Shown here: positions 6,890 to 13,289 of the stretch, in pieces
Numbering within the stretch: position 1 is the stretch's first letter
Layout of the letters: each line of letters begins with the position of its first letter
Source of the DNA: JAGMDK01 sp023128695
Lineage (GTDB): Bacteria; Planctomycetota; Phycisphaerae; UBA1845; Fen-1342
DNA: 18,945 nucleotides
NCBI GenBank assembly: GCA_030628805.1
Contig: DAOVQG010000049.1
Location: 1-18,945 of the forward strand
Direction of reading: 5' to 3'
Notes under the pieces: generated by a model
What the model saw: only the letters and a program-made list of their open reading frames with translations
Database searches by the model: none
Told to the model about the DNA's origin: nothing
Program-made: the position numbers and the translations under genes

Positions 6890-7187
6890 CACCCACTCCC
6901 GCAAAGTAAACGCCCGCTGCAAAAGGCGCAGCCTTAAGCAGCGAACACTAACAACACACACGCATTGCCAACAAGACTACAATCACGCATCACCCGCCGC
7001 GAAAGGCGAAGCCTTGCGCGGCGAATACTAACAACTAATAACTAACAACTAACAACACACACGCACTGCCAACAAGACTACAATCACGCATCACCCGCCG
7101 CGTAAGGCGCAGCCTTACACGGCGTACACTAATAACTAACGACTAACGACTAACGACTAATAACACTCGCGCACTACCAACAAACTA
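6887..7187. repeat. ~101-bp tandem repeat x3 (hairpin + heptamers + tail), inverted relative to 6241-6534
   Basis: Units start at the shared motif CATCACCC at 6887, 6988 and 7089. Each holds a hairpin (6918-6940, 6996-7022, 7097-7123), then actaaca-type heptamers (one, four at 7027-7054, five at 7128-7162), then a tail (acacacacgcactgccaaca). The first motif contains the S23/IVP start codon and the last unit runs into the TAG stop of isocitrate dehydrogenase at 7185-7187. The entire intergenic space is therefore repeat. Read on the minus strand, the order heptamers then TGC-loop hairpin is the same as in the left-hand units. Confidence 0.9.
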
Positions 7188-8366
7188 CAGATTCCCAATA
7201 ACCGCATCCGTCATCTGCGCCGTCGTCGCGGCACCCTGGCTGATGACATCCGGGCCACCCTTGAGCTTCATTATGTCGTAGGCCCGCACCTTGCCCTCCT
7301 TGATCACGGCGGCGATGGCATCGCGGATGCGCGTGGCCTTCGCATCCTCGCCGATGTGGTCGAGCATCATGCAGGCCGACAGGAACATCGCGATCGGGTT
7401 CACGATCGACGGGTCGAGATTCTCATACTTCGGGGCCGAACCGTGTGTCGGCTCGAAAACCGCCACTTCCCGGCCGACGTTGGCACTGCACGCGAAACCG
7501 AGCCCGCCGACCAGGCCGGCAAAGCCGTCGGAAACAATATCGCCGAACATATTGCCGGCGATGATCACGCCGTAGTCTTCCGGATTCTTGGTCAGCCACA
7601 TCATCTGGGCATCGATGTTGGTCTCCCACAGATCGATCCCGGGGAAGTCCTTGGCGATGGCCTTGGCCTCGGCCCGCATCATGCCGGAGGTCTCGCGGAT
7701 GACGTTCGGCTTCTCGCAGACCGTGACCGACTTGTAGCCGAACTTCTTGGCGTACTCGAAAGCCGCCAGGCAGATATTACGGCACGCCGTGCGGGTGAAA
7801 ATCCGCGTCGAGACCGCCAAGTCCTCGCTGGGGGTATCCTTGAACTTGGCCATCTTGACGTGGGTTTCGAGCGCCTTCCTGACATCCGGCGGCGGGTTGG
7901 TCCACTCGACGCCGGAGTAGAGCCCCTCGGTGTTCTGGCGGAAGATCACCACGTCAACCTGCGGTTCGACGAAGCCTTCGCGCTCGCGACGAATGAAGTT
8001 GAGCGGATTGCCCTGGAACGAGCGGCAGGGCCGGATGCAGAACTCGAGGTTGAAATGCTGCCGCAGACCGACGATCGGGCTGTAATACACGTAGCCCTTG
8101 TCCTTGAGCGCGGGCGAAATCTCCGCGGCGGCCTGATCCTTGGGCTTCGAGGTGATCGCGCCGAAGAGCCCCAGCTTGTGCTCGGTGAGCAGATCGATGG
8201 TCCGCTGGGGCAGCGCGTTGCCCTCTTTGATCCAGAACTCCCAGCCGATGTCCGCCTCGACGTACTCAGCCTCAAAACCGACCTTGTCCAAAAGACGGAT
8301 CGCTTCGGGAAGCACAACTTTCCCAATCCCGTCACCGGGCATGCTGACAATCGTTCGTTTGGCCAC
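7185..8366 (-). CDS. icd: Isocitrate dehydrogenase (beta-decarboxylating dehydrogenase family)
   Basis: This 393-residue enzyme should oxidise isocitrate to 2-oxoglutarate and CO2, or carboxylate 2-oxoglutarate in reverse. Visible motifs are MPGDGIG (9-15), VGLRQHFNLEFCIRPCRSF (substrate arginines), RQNTEGLYSGVEW (143-155), the probable catalytic lysine K219 in CEKPNV, and metal-binding D276/D280 in FGDIVSDGFAGLVGG. HGSAPKY (308-314) carries the Lys-Tyr pair that binds the 2'-phosphate of NADP in E. coli IDH, so NADP use is favoured but not proven. The start is GTG at 8366, supported by a perfect AGGAGGT Shine-Dalgarno 6-7 nt upstream. A good promoter lies about 170 bp upstream. 3-Isopropylmalate or homoisocitrate dehydrogenase is a less likely alternative. 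Confidence 0.92.
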   Translation of the reverse strand: MAKRTIVSMPGDGIGKVVLPEAIRLLDKVGFEAEYVEADIGWEFWIKEGNALPQRTIDLLTEHKLGLFGAITSKPKDQAAAEISPALKDKGYVYYSPIVGLRQHFNLEFCIRPCRSFQGNPLNFIRREREGFVEPQVDVVIFRQNTEGLYSGVEWTNPPPDVRKALETHVKMAKFKDTPSEDLAVSTRIFTRTACRNICLAAFEYAKKFGYKSVTVCEKPNVIRETSGMMRAEAKAIAKDFPGIDLWETNIDAQMMWLTKNPEDYGVIIAGNMFGDIVSDGFAGLVGGLGFACSANVGREVAVFEPTHGSAPKYENLDPSIVNPIAMFLSACMMLDHIGEDAKATRIRDAIAAVIKEGKVRAYDIMKLKGGPDVISQGAATTAQMTDAVIGNL

Positions 8367-8539
8367 GTAACTACCTCCTGTGTGTGAGATGGATGTTTAA
8401 GCTGAAACTCGGCGAATACTCTGACCTCCCCGATCTCTTGCGGGCTCTGATTACTCATCCGCTGGATCGGGCCCTCGACCTCCGTTCAACCGGCACGAGT
8501 ATTTGGCATTATCGCCCTGAAAATGTTGCAAGCGGCTGC
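8367..8539 (-). other. Leader region upstream of isocitrate dehydrogenase
   Basis: This 173-bp stretch between the predicted promoter and the GTG start would form the icd 5' untranslated leader. Apart from the Shine-Dalgarno at about 8373-8379, I see no convincing riboswitch, hairpin array or small ORF in it. Confidence 0.35.
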
Positions 8540-8568
8540 ACTATAGGCTTCCTCCACGGGGAAGGCAA
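8540..8568 (-). promoter_or_regulatory. Sigma-70-type promoter for icd
   Basis: On the minus strand TTGCCT (-35, 8563-8568) and TATAGT (-10, 8540-8545) are separated by exactly 17 bp. The -10 matches the consensus at 5 of 6 positions and the -35 at 4 of 6. It points at the isocitrate dehydrogenase gene, with transcription predicted to begin near 8533. Confidence 0.5.
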
Positions 8569-8628
8569 CCGTACTACGAAGGCACTGTGAGGCCCGTGTG
8601 TCGGTTTCCCGACTGGGTCTCCTCACGC

Positions 8629-8760
8629 GCTAGCAGTCTGTCGGACTTAGGGTTCGAAAACACCGTGGGAGCGCGCCCATGTGGGTCGGCACCCCAGGGT
8701 CCAGACACCGAAGAGAGGCATAGAAAGCCACAAAACGGCTAAGTCCGACAGACTGCTAGC
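8629..8760. mobile_element. 132-bp MITE-like element with perfect 22-bp terminal inverted repeats
   Basis: The ends, 8629-8650 (starting gctagcagtctgtcgg) and 8739-8760, are exact reverse complements over 22 bp. The palindromic tetramer CTAG sits at both outer ends and could be a 4-bp target duplication. The 88-bp interior has no ORF. The shape is that of a non-autonomous transposon derivative; no transposase is present in the window and I cannot assign a parent family. Confidence 0.75.
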
Positions 8761-8770
8761 CCAAGCTGGC

Positions 8771-8851
8771 GTGCCACTGCTCTTGAGCAGTGTTACTTAG
8801 CGATTTCGGTGCATTCGGTAAAGCCTGGCACTGCTCAAGAGCAGTGGCACA
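8771..8851. repeat. F1 palindromes as an inverted pair, 3' of korB
   Basis: Copies of CACTGCTCTTGAGCAGTG with a flanking GTGCC lie at 8771-8792 and, inverted, at about 8826-8851. Each can fold alone (7-bp stem, CTTG loop), or the two can pair into one long stem around about 34 nt. The pair begins about 22 nt downstream of the korB stop. Confidence 0.88.
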
Positions 8852-8872
8852 CATTCCGCCGCCGGCCGCTAC

Positions 8873-10204
8873 CTATGCGCTCGATAATGCGGCCCCCGCC
8901 TCGAGGGCCTTCAGATTTATTTCCGCGATTTTGGCTTTCTGAAACTTCGAAATCGCGGTCGCGAATGCTTCCGTCGGGAACAGCCCGGTGTCCACCAACA
9001 GGGTGGCCAGCCCGACGACCGCCACCGAAAGCTTGCTGATCTTCTTGGCGGTCTCGTTCAGGGGCAGCTTGACGACCTGGGCCTTGGTCTCGGGCAATTC
9101 CAGCGACTCTTCCGCATACAGCGTGCATGTCTCCGGGAGTTGTTCGATCCGAGCCCGCGCCCGTTTCAGGCCGTCTTCGGAAACCACCAGAAAGTAGTCC
9201 GGCGAATCGATGGCCGTGTAATCGATCTGCTCCCGACTGACAATAATCTCGGCCAGCGAGTGGCCGGTCATCACGGTGATAGGGTAGTCGTCCTTCTGCG
9301 TGGCATCGAGCCCGCTGAACATGGATGCCTGGGCGAACAGCGTCGCGGTCGATTTGATCTTCTGCCCCGCGCTGCCCGCGATCACGATGCCGGTCTGCCT
9401 CTCGACGGAGTTCTCGAACTGCTTCTCGATCGGGGGCTTGCGTTTGATGACGCTCTTGCCGGCCTCATACGCCTCACGGTAGTGCTCGCTGTACTCCGAC
9501 CGCGGCTTGTCGACCAATAGACCGACCTCGAAGCCATAACGATCGAGCAACTCATATAACTCCTTCTTCTTGATCTTGTTGCGCGGCGAGTAATAGGCCG
9601 TGCACGGCTCCCAGACGTCCAGCATCGCGAAGCCGGGCTGTTGGAGCGCCTGGGCAAGGAGGTCCGCGAGGCCCTTCTCAAAAACCGTGGAGCGGGCCGC
9701 CCAGGCGGCCCCAGCGGCGATGGCGGTCCCGCACAGATCCATGGGACCTTCCACGTTGCCCCAGGGCGTGGTGGACGTCAAGCCGTCCATTGGAGTGGTC
9801 ACCGAATGCTGCCCGCCGGTCATGCCGTAGTTGAAGTTGTTGGCCACGATCAGCGTGATGCCGATGTTGCGCCGGGCCACGTTCAGCAGATGCGTGCCGC
9901 CGATCCCGCAGCCGCCGTCGCCTTTCAAGGCGATCACCGTCAATTCCGGGCGGGCGAGTTTAAGGCCGCAAGCATAGGTGATTGAGCGGCCGTGCAGCCC
10001 GTGGAAGGCGTTGGTGGTGAAATACCGGTCCGACAGCCCGATACAGCCGATGTCGGTCACGAAAACGACGTTTTTCGGATCGAGCTGGAGCTTGACCATG
10101 GCTTTGTCCAGGGCATTGATAAGCACATGGTGGCCACAGCCGGGACAGAAAGGCAGCGGTCCGAGCTTGTCGGTCATATACGTGGTGTATTCGGGATCGC
10201 TCAC
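8873..10204 (-). CDS. korB: 2-oxoacid:ferredoxin oxidoreductase, beta-gamma fusion subunit
   Basis: This 443-residue protein combines the thiamine-diphosphate-binding beta subunit (about 1-260) with a gamma-type domain (about 271-443, beginning GIVIAGSAGQ). CPGCGH (20-25), C54 and C201 fit the four-cysteine site for the proximal [4Fe-4S] cluster. GDGG (95-98) through NNFNYGMTGGQ (122-132) is the TPP/Mg site. With the alpha subunit encoded upstream it should convert 2-oxoglutarate + CoA to succinyl-CoA + CO2 using ferredoxin. 2-oxoglutarate is inferred from the neighbouring citrate and isocitrate enzymes; pyruvate or another 2-oxoacid is possible. The GTG start at 10204 overlaps the korA stop by 4 nt (GTGA). 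No delta/ferredoxin subunit is seen nearby. Confidence 0.92.
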   Translation of the reverse strand: MSDPEYTTYMTDKLGPLPFCPGCGHHVLINALDKAMVKLQLDPKNVVFVTDIGCIGLSDRYFTTNAFHGLHGRSITYACGLKLARPELTVIALKGDGGCGIGGTHLLNVARRNIGITLIVANNFNYGMTGGQHSVTTPMDGLTSTTPWGNVEGPMDLCGTAIAAGAAWAARSTVFEKGLADLLAQALQQPGFAMLDVWEPCTAYYSPRNKIKKKELYELLDRYGFEVGLLVDKPRSEYSEHYREAYEAGKSVIKRKPPIEKQFENSVERQTGIVIAGSAGQKIKSTATLFAQASMFSGLDATQKDDYPITVMTGHSLAEIIVSREQIDYTAIDSPDYFLVVSEDGLKRARARIEQLPETCTLYAEESLELPETKAQVVKLPLNETAKKISKLSVAVVGLATLLVDTGLFPTEAFATAISKFQKAKIAEINLKALEAGAALSSA

Positions 10205-11328
10205 AGCAAACCGCCTTTCTCCATTATCATCCCCGGGGAAACCAGGGTGGTATTCATTTTGTGAACCCCCACGAATTCTGTCCCTGATGGTGTCAGCCGC
10301 TCGATCTCGAGACCATATTGGCCCATGTTCATCTCCGGCACGATCACCTTCTTGATCCCGTTCAGGGCCGTCGTAATCGCCTTTTTCGGCACCGGCCAGA
10401 GTGTTTGCAGCACCAGCGAGGAGACCTTGGTCCCCCGCGCCCGGGCTTCCTTGACGGCCACCGCCGCCGATCTCGAAATGATCCCGTAGCTGACGATCAG
10501 GGTTTCCGCCCCCGCCTGAAAGTCCTCCTTCACCAGGGCCATGTCGTCGGCGGCCTCATCGATCTTGGCCGTGTAGTGGTCGATCATCTCCTGGATGACG
10601 GCGGGCTTGGTGGTCAGATAGGCGGTCTGGTCGTGCGTGGAGGTCGTGTAGCGCGCGATATGGTCCCCGCCAAAGTCCGACATCGGCGGCACGTCGGTCA
10701 ACTGCTCGAACTTGTGCGGTAGATACTCCTGCTCGTCCGAATTCACCCGCTTCCGCTCCACCAGCGGCGGCAGCTCGATGGCGTCCAAATCCACCGACTC
10801 ACGCGTAACGCCGATTTCCTTGTTGGCCAGCACGAAAACCGGCGTGCGGTACTGTTCGGCCAGGTTGAAGGCGCGGTACGTTAATTCATACGCTTCGCCG
10901 ATCGTGGCCGGACTCAAGGCGATGATCGGCAGCCCGCCGGAAGTAATCCAGCGAGTAAACTGAATGTCCCCCTCGGCCCCCTTGGTGGCCGACCCGGTCG
11001 CCGGTCCCTGCCGTTGGATGTTGATGATGACCAGCGGCGTCTCCCCCATGGTGGCCAGGCCGACGTTCTCGCTGTAAAGGCTGAGCCCCGGCCCACTGGT
11101 GGCGGTCAGCACTTTGCGGCCGGCCATGGCGGCGGCGATGCAAAAACCCATCGAGGCGATCTCATCCTCGGCCTGGATGGCCGTCCCGCCGATCTGGGGC
11201 ACCAGTTCCAACATGTAGTGCAGAATGGAGGAAGCAGGGGTGATCGGGTAGCCGGCGAAGAAATCACATTTCGCCTTCATGGCACCCCGAGCAATCGCCT
11301 CGTTCCCTTCAAGGAATTCTCGTCCCAT
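10201..11328 (-). CDS. korA: 2-oxoacid:ferredoxin oxidoreductase, alpha subunit
   Basis: This 375-residue protein has the family's GYPITPAS motif (26-33), TATSGPGLSL (75-84) and RQGPATGSATKGAEGD (106-121), followed by a C-terminal domain with LWPVPKKAI. It supplies the pyrimidine-binding half of the TPP site to korB, with which it overlaps by 4 nt. No gamma domain is fused at its N-terminus, consistent with gamma being on korB. ATG 11328 is preceded by AAGGA at about 7 nt. The tRNA-Arg 3' end is only 39 bp upstream with no intrinsic terminator between, so the oxidoreductase may be read from the tRNA transcript. Confidence 0.92.
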   Translation of the reverse strand: MGREFLEGNEAIARGAMKAKCDFFAGYPITPASSILHYMLELVPQIGGTAIQAEDEIASMGFCIAAAMAGRKVLTATSGPGLSLYSENVGLATMGETPLVIINIQRQGPATGSATKGAEGDIQFTRWITSGGLPIIALSPATIGEAYELTYRAFNLAEQYRTPVFVLANKEIGVTRESVDLDAIELPPLVERKRVNSDEQEYLPHKFEQLTDVPPMSDFGGDHIARYTTSTHDQTAYLTTKPAVIQEMIDHYTAKIDEAADDMALVKEDFQAGAETLIVSYGIISRSAAVAVKEARARGTKVSSLVLQTLWPVPKKAITTALNGIKKVIVPEMNMGQYGLEIERLTPSGTEFVGVHKMNTTLVSPGMIMEKGGLL

Positions 11329-11367
11329 CTCTAATCCTTCAATGTGCAGGGGTGTTTTCGCCGCGAA

Positions 11368-11441
<74 letters not shown>

Positions 11442-11517
11442 ACGCAGGTAAGTCTGTCTGCCGCCTCAGATGCTCGCCGTTCGTCCATCGCCGCGCGACG
11501 AGTTCTTCTGGCGCTGA

Positions 11518-11603
11518 TGCCCGGAACTGGATTCGAACCAGCACGAGGTATAACCCTCACCAGGCCCTCAACCTGGCGCGTCTGCCAATTCCGCCACCCG
11601 GGC
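11518..11603 (-). tRNA. tRNA-Leu (anticodon GAG)
   Basis: The acceptor pairs GCCCGGG with TCCGGGC (one G-T pair). The anticodon stem CCAGG/CCTGG encloses TTGAGGG, giving anticodon GAG. A long variable arm (TGAGGGTTATACCTCGT) marks a class II tRNA, and the T-arm contains GGTTCGAATCC. The discriminator is A and CCA is not encoded. It is transcribed ahead of tRNA-Arg with a 76-bp spacer. Confidence 0.96.
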
Positions 11604-11640
11604 GTCACGGCGGGGGCACCCCGCACGTTTGAACTATACT

Positions 11641-11669
11641 AGCTTAGAAGCCCTAAACCGGGTCGTCAA
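11641..11669 (-). promoter_or_regulatory. Probable promoter for the tRNA-Leu/tRNA-Arg transcript
   Basis: TTGACG (-35, 11664-11669) matches the consensus at 5 of 6 positions and is followed after 17 bp by a poor -10, TAAGCT (11641-11646). Better -10-like words (TAGTAT, TATAGT) occur a little further down at 11633-11641, but at non-standard spacing. Either way transcription would start shortly before the tRNA-Leu 5' end at 11603. Confidence 0.35.
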
Positions 11670-11724
11670 GGGGTTCTCGCGCGCTGCGGGCCGCCGGGTG
11701 GGCGTCAGGAAAGTGGGTAAACTG

Positions 11725-11806
11725 GTGGGGCGGCCCTCCGGTGGGGCGGCCCTCCGCGGCCGCCATCGGAACGTACTGGCGGGCACGGAGGCCCGCCCCA
11801 CCCACT
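11725..11806. repeat. GC-rich palindromic repeat cluster (family F7)
   Basis: The 16-bp word gtggggcggccctccg is tandemly repeated at 11725-11740 and 11741-11756. An inverted relative (cggaggcccgccccaccc type) follows at about 11786-11804, so the whole can fold back on itself. It lies between the divergent tRNA transcript and the parvulin-like gene. Confidence 0.7.
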
Positions 11807-11852
11807 ATGTTGACGCTCACCCGGGCCGCCTCCGGCCCACCGCCCGGGCCTC

Positions 11853-11881
11853 TTGGGCCCAGGGCGAGTACGCAGTATAGT
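11853..11881 (+). promoter_or_regulatory. Possible promoter giving a leaderless mRNA
   Basis: TTGGGC (11853-11858) and TATAGT (11876-11881) are 17 bp apart. The -10 matches the consensus at 5 of 6 positions, the -35 only at 3 of 6. A start about 7-8 nt after the -10 would fall on or next to the ATG at 11889. No well-spaced Shine-Dalgarno precedes that ATG. Confidence 0.35.
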
Positions 11882-11888
11882 AGGCGGC

Positions 11889-13163
11889 ATGGCAAAACAG
11901 ATGCTTTCTTACGCGGTGCTCTGCGTCGTGAGCTTGGCCGCCGGGGCGGGGTGTCAACGGGATGACCGCCGTCAGCCGCCGCCCGCTGCTCAGCGGCCGG
12001 TGCTCAAGAGCGAGGCGGAACTCGCGTCCGAGCGCGCGGAGCGGATTCGCACGGGGCAGGTCGTGCCCACGAACTCGCCGGTCATCGTCAAAGCGGAGCG
12101 GACAGCTCCCTCCAGACGGCCCCTGCCGCCGGTTCAACCCACCGCGGGGGCGATCGAGGCTGACATCCTAATGGTCAACGACTCAGTGCTGACCATGGCG
12201 GAAGTGCTGTATCCGTTGCGGGAGGAGTTCGAGGAGATCAGGCAAACCCAAACCCCGGCGGGCTTCCGGGAGCGGATTCGGCAACGGCTTCGGCGGGAAA
12301 TCCAACGCGAAATCGGCAGCCTCCTCATCAATGCCGAGGCCGTGAGTAATCTCAGCGAGCAGCAAGTCGAGATCCTCGCGAAGGTGGTCGACAAGGAGAT
12401 CGAGAATCTGACCACCCGGGAGTTCGGCGGCAGCTCGGCTCGCCTGACGGCGCACCTGACCGAAAGCGAGCTCACGCTGGAGCAGTTCCGCGCGGCCGTG
12501 CAGCGCGACCTGGTAGTTCGCCAGTATACGCGCGAGAAGCTGATGCCGCTGATCCAAATCCCGCGCTTTGAATTGCTGCACCACTATCGGCGGAACATGG
12601 CGCGCTACGAGACCGCCGAGACACGTGAGCTGCTGCTGATCGAGTTCCCGTTTGAGAAGTTCCTCCCCGTGGGTCAGACCTGGGCCCGGGTGACCAAGAC
12701 GGAGCGCGCCTCGGCGAAACTGGCCGCGGTTCGGCGAGCACGTGAAGCGCACGCCGCCCTGGCTGAAAAGCCGTTTGAGGAGGTGGCCCGGGAATACGGC
12801 CTGGGGCTGCACGCCGAGCAGGGCGGGTCGTGGGGCCCGATCGGGCGTCCCTTGCAGCCGCCCTACGATGAGGTCAGCCGGTTGATTTTCGGATACGAGG
12901 AGGGGCAGCAAAGCAAGCCGATCGAGACGGGCTCGGGTTGGTACATCGTCCAATGCGGGCGAGTGAACCCGGCCCAGCGGCAGTCCTTTGTGGATGTCCA
13001 GGACGAAATCCGCCAAGAGTTGATGGAACGCCGCTTTACGAAGCTGTCGGTGGAATACGTGCTGGATTTGGCCGAAAAGGCGACGATATCTTCGCTGGAC
13101 TTATTCATCAACGCGGGCGTGAAACGGGCGGAGGAGATCGCGACGCGGACGGAGGGGGGATAA
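11889..13163 (+). CDS. SurA/parvulin-like peptidyl-prolyl isomerase lipoprotein
   Basis: This 424-residue envelope protein has an N-terminal hydrophobic segment (about 5-20) ending in AAGAGC, so C22 is a possible lipidation site although the lipobox is weak. A proline-rich spacer (28-90) and a helical SurA_N-like region (about 92-230) follow, then a parvulin-type domain (about 240-360) with ETRELLLIEF, FEEVAREYG, GGSWGPIGRP and SKPIETGSGWYIV. The first parvulin histidine (normally in an RHIL-like strand) appears as E247, so the fold may act as a chaperone without isomerase activity. The start at 11889 was chosen over a 12-residue longer reading because the signal sequence begins there. It is the only plus-strand gene in the window. 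Confidence 0.82.
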   Translation: MAKQMLSYAVLCVVSLAAGAGCQRDDRRQPPPAAQRPVLKSEAELASERAERIRTGQVVPTNSPVIVKAERTAPSRRPLPPVQPTAGAIEADILMVNDSVLTMAEVLYPLREEFEEIRQTQTPAGFRERIRQRLRREIQREIGSLLINAEAVSNLSEQQVEILAKVVDKEIENLTTREFGGSSARLTAHLTESELTLEQFRAAVQRDLVVRQYTREKLMPLIQIPRFELLHHYRRNMARYETAETRELLLIEFPFEKFLPVGQTWARVTKTERASAKLAAVRRAREAHAALAEKPFEEVAREYGLGLHAEQGGSWGPIGRPLQPPYDEVSRLIFGYEEGQQSKPIETGSGWYIVQCGRVNPAQRQSFVDVQDEIRQELMERRFTKLSVEYVLDLAEKATISSLDLFINAGVKRAEEIATRTEGG

Positions 13164-13180
13164 AAGCACCGAAAAACGAG

Positions 13181-13286
13181 TGGCACAGGCTTCCAGCCTG
13201 TGGGCCACCGGCAGGATGCCGGTGCCACACAATGTAGCGGCCGGCCCCCGTGCCGGCCGAGCCACCGGCAGGATGCCGGTGACACA
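13181..13286. repeat. F3-F3-F2-F3 palindrome cluster between convergent genes
   Basis: F3 hairpins lie at 13181-13207 (cacaggcttccagcctgtg) and 13206-13229 (caccggcaggatgccggtg), F2 at 13231-13259 and F3 again at 13261-13286. The cluster fills the space between the stop of the plus-strand parvulin-like gene (13163) and the stop of the minus-strand DUF4190 gene (13290). It could serve as a two-way transcription end, though no T-tract is present. Confidence 0.85.
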
Positions 13287-13289
13287 CGG

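Noticed and set aside
6890..6961. N-terminal extension of the S23/IVP protein
   Set aside because: It would translate the upstream hairpin repeat; the family begins at MQDFRELRVW and GGGAG precedes that ATG.
7356..8387. 343-aa plus-strand open frame
   Set aside because: Antisense to isocitrate dehydrogenase; translation looks like a GC-skew artefact.
8367..8539. Riboswitch in the icd leader
   Set aside because: No conserved aptamer motif or terminator/antiterminator pair could be recognised by eye.
8384..8590. 68-aa plus-strand ORF upstream of icd
   Set aside because: No ribosome site, no family resemblance, and it overlaps the predicted icd promoter and leader on the other strand.
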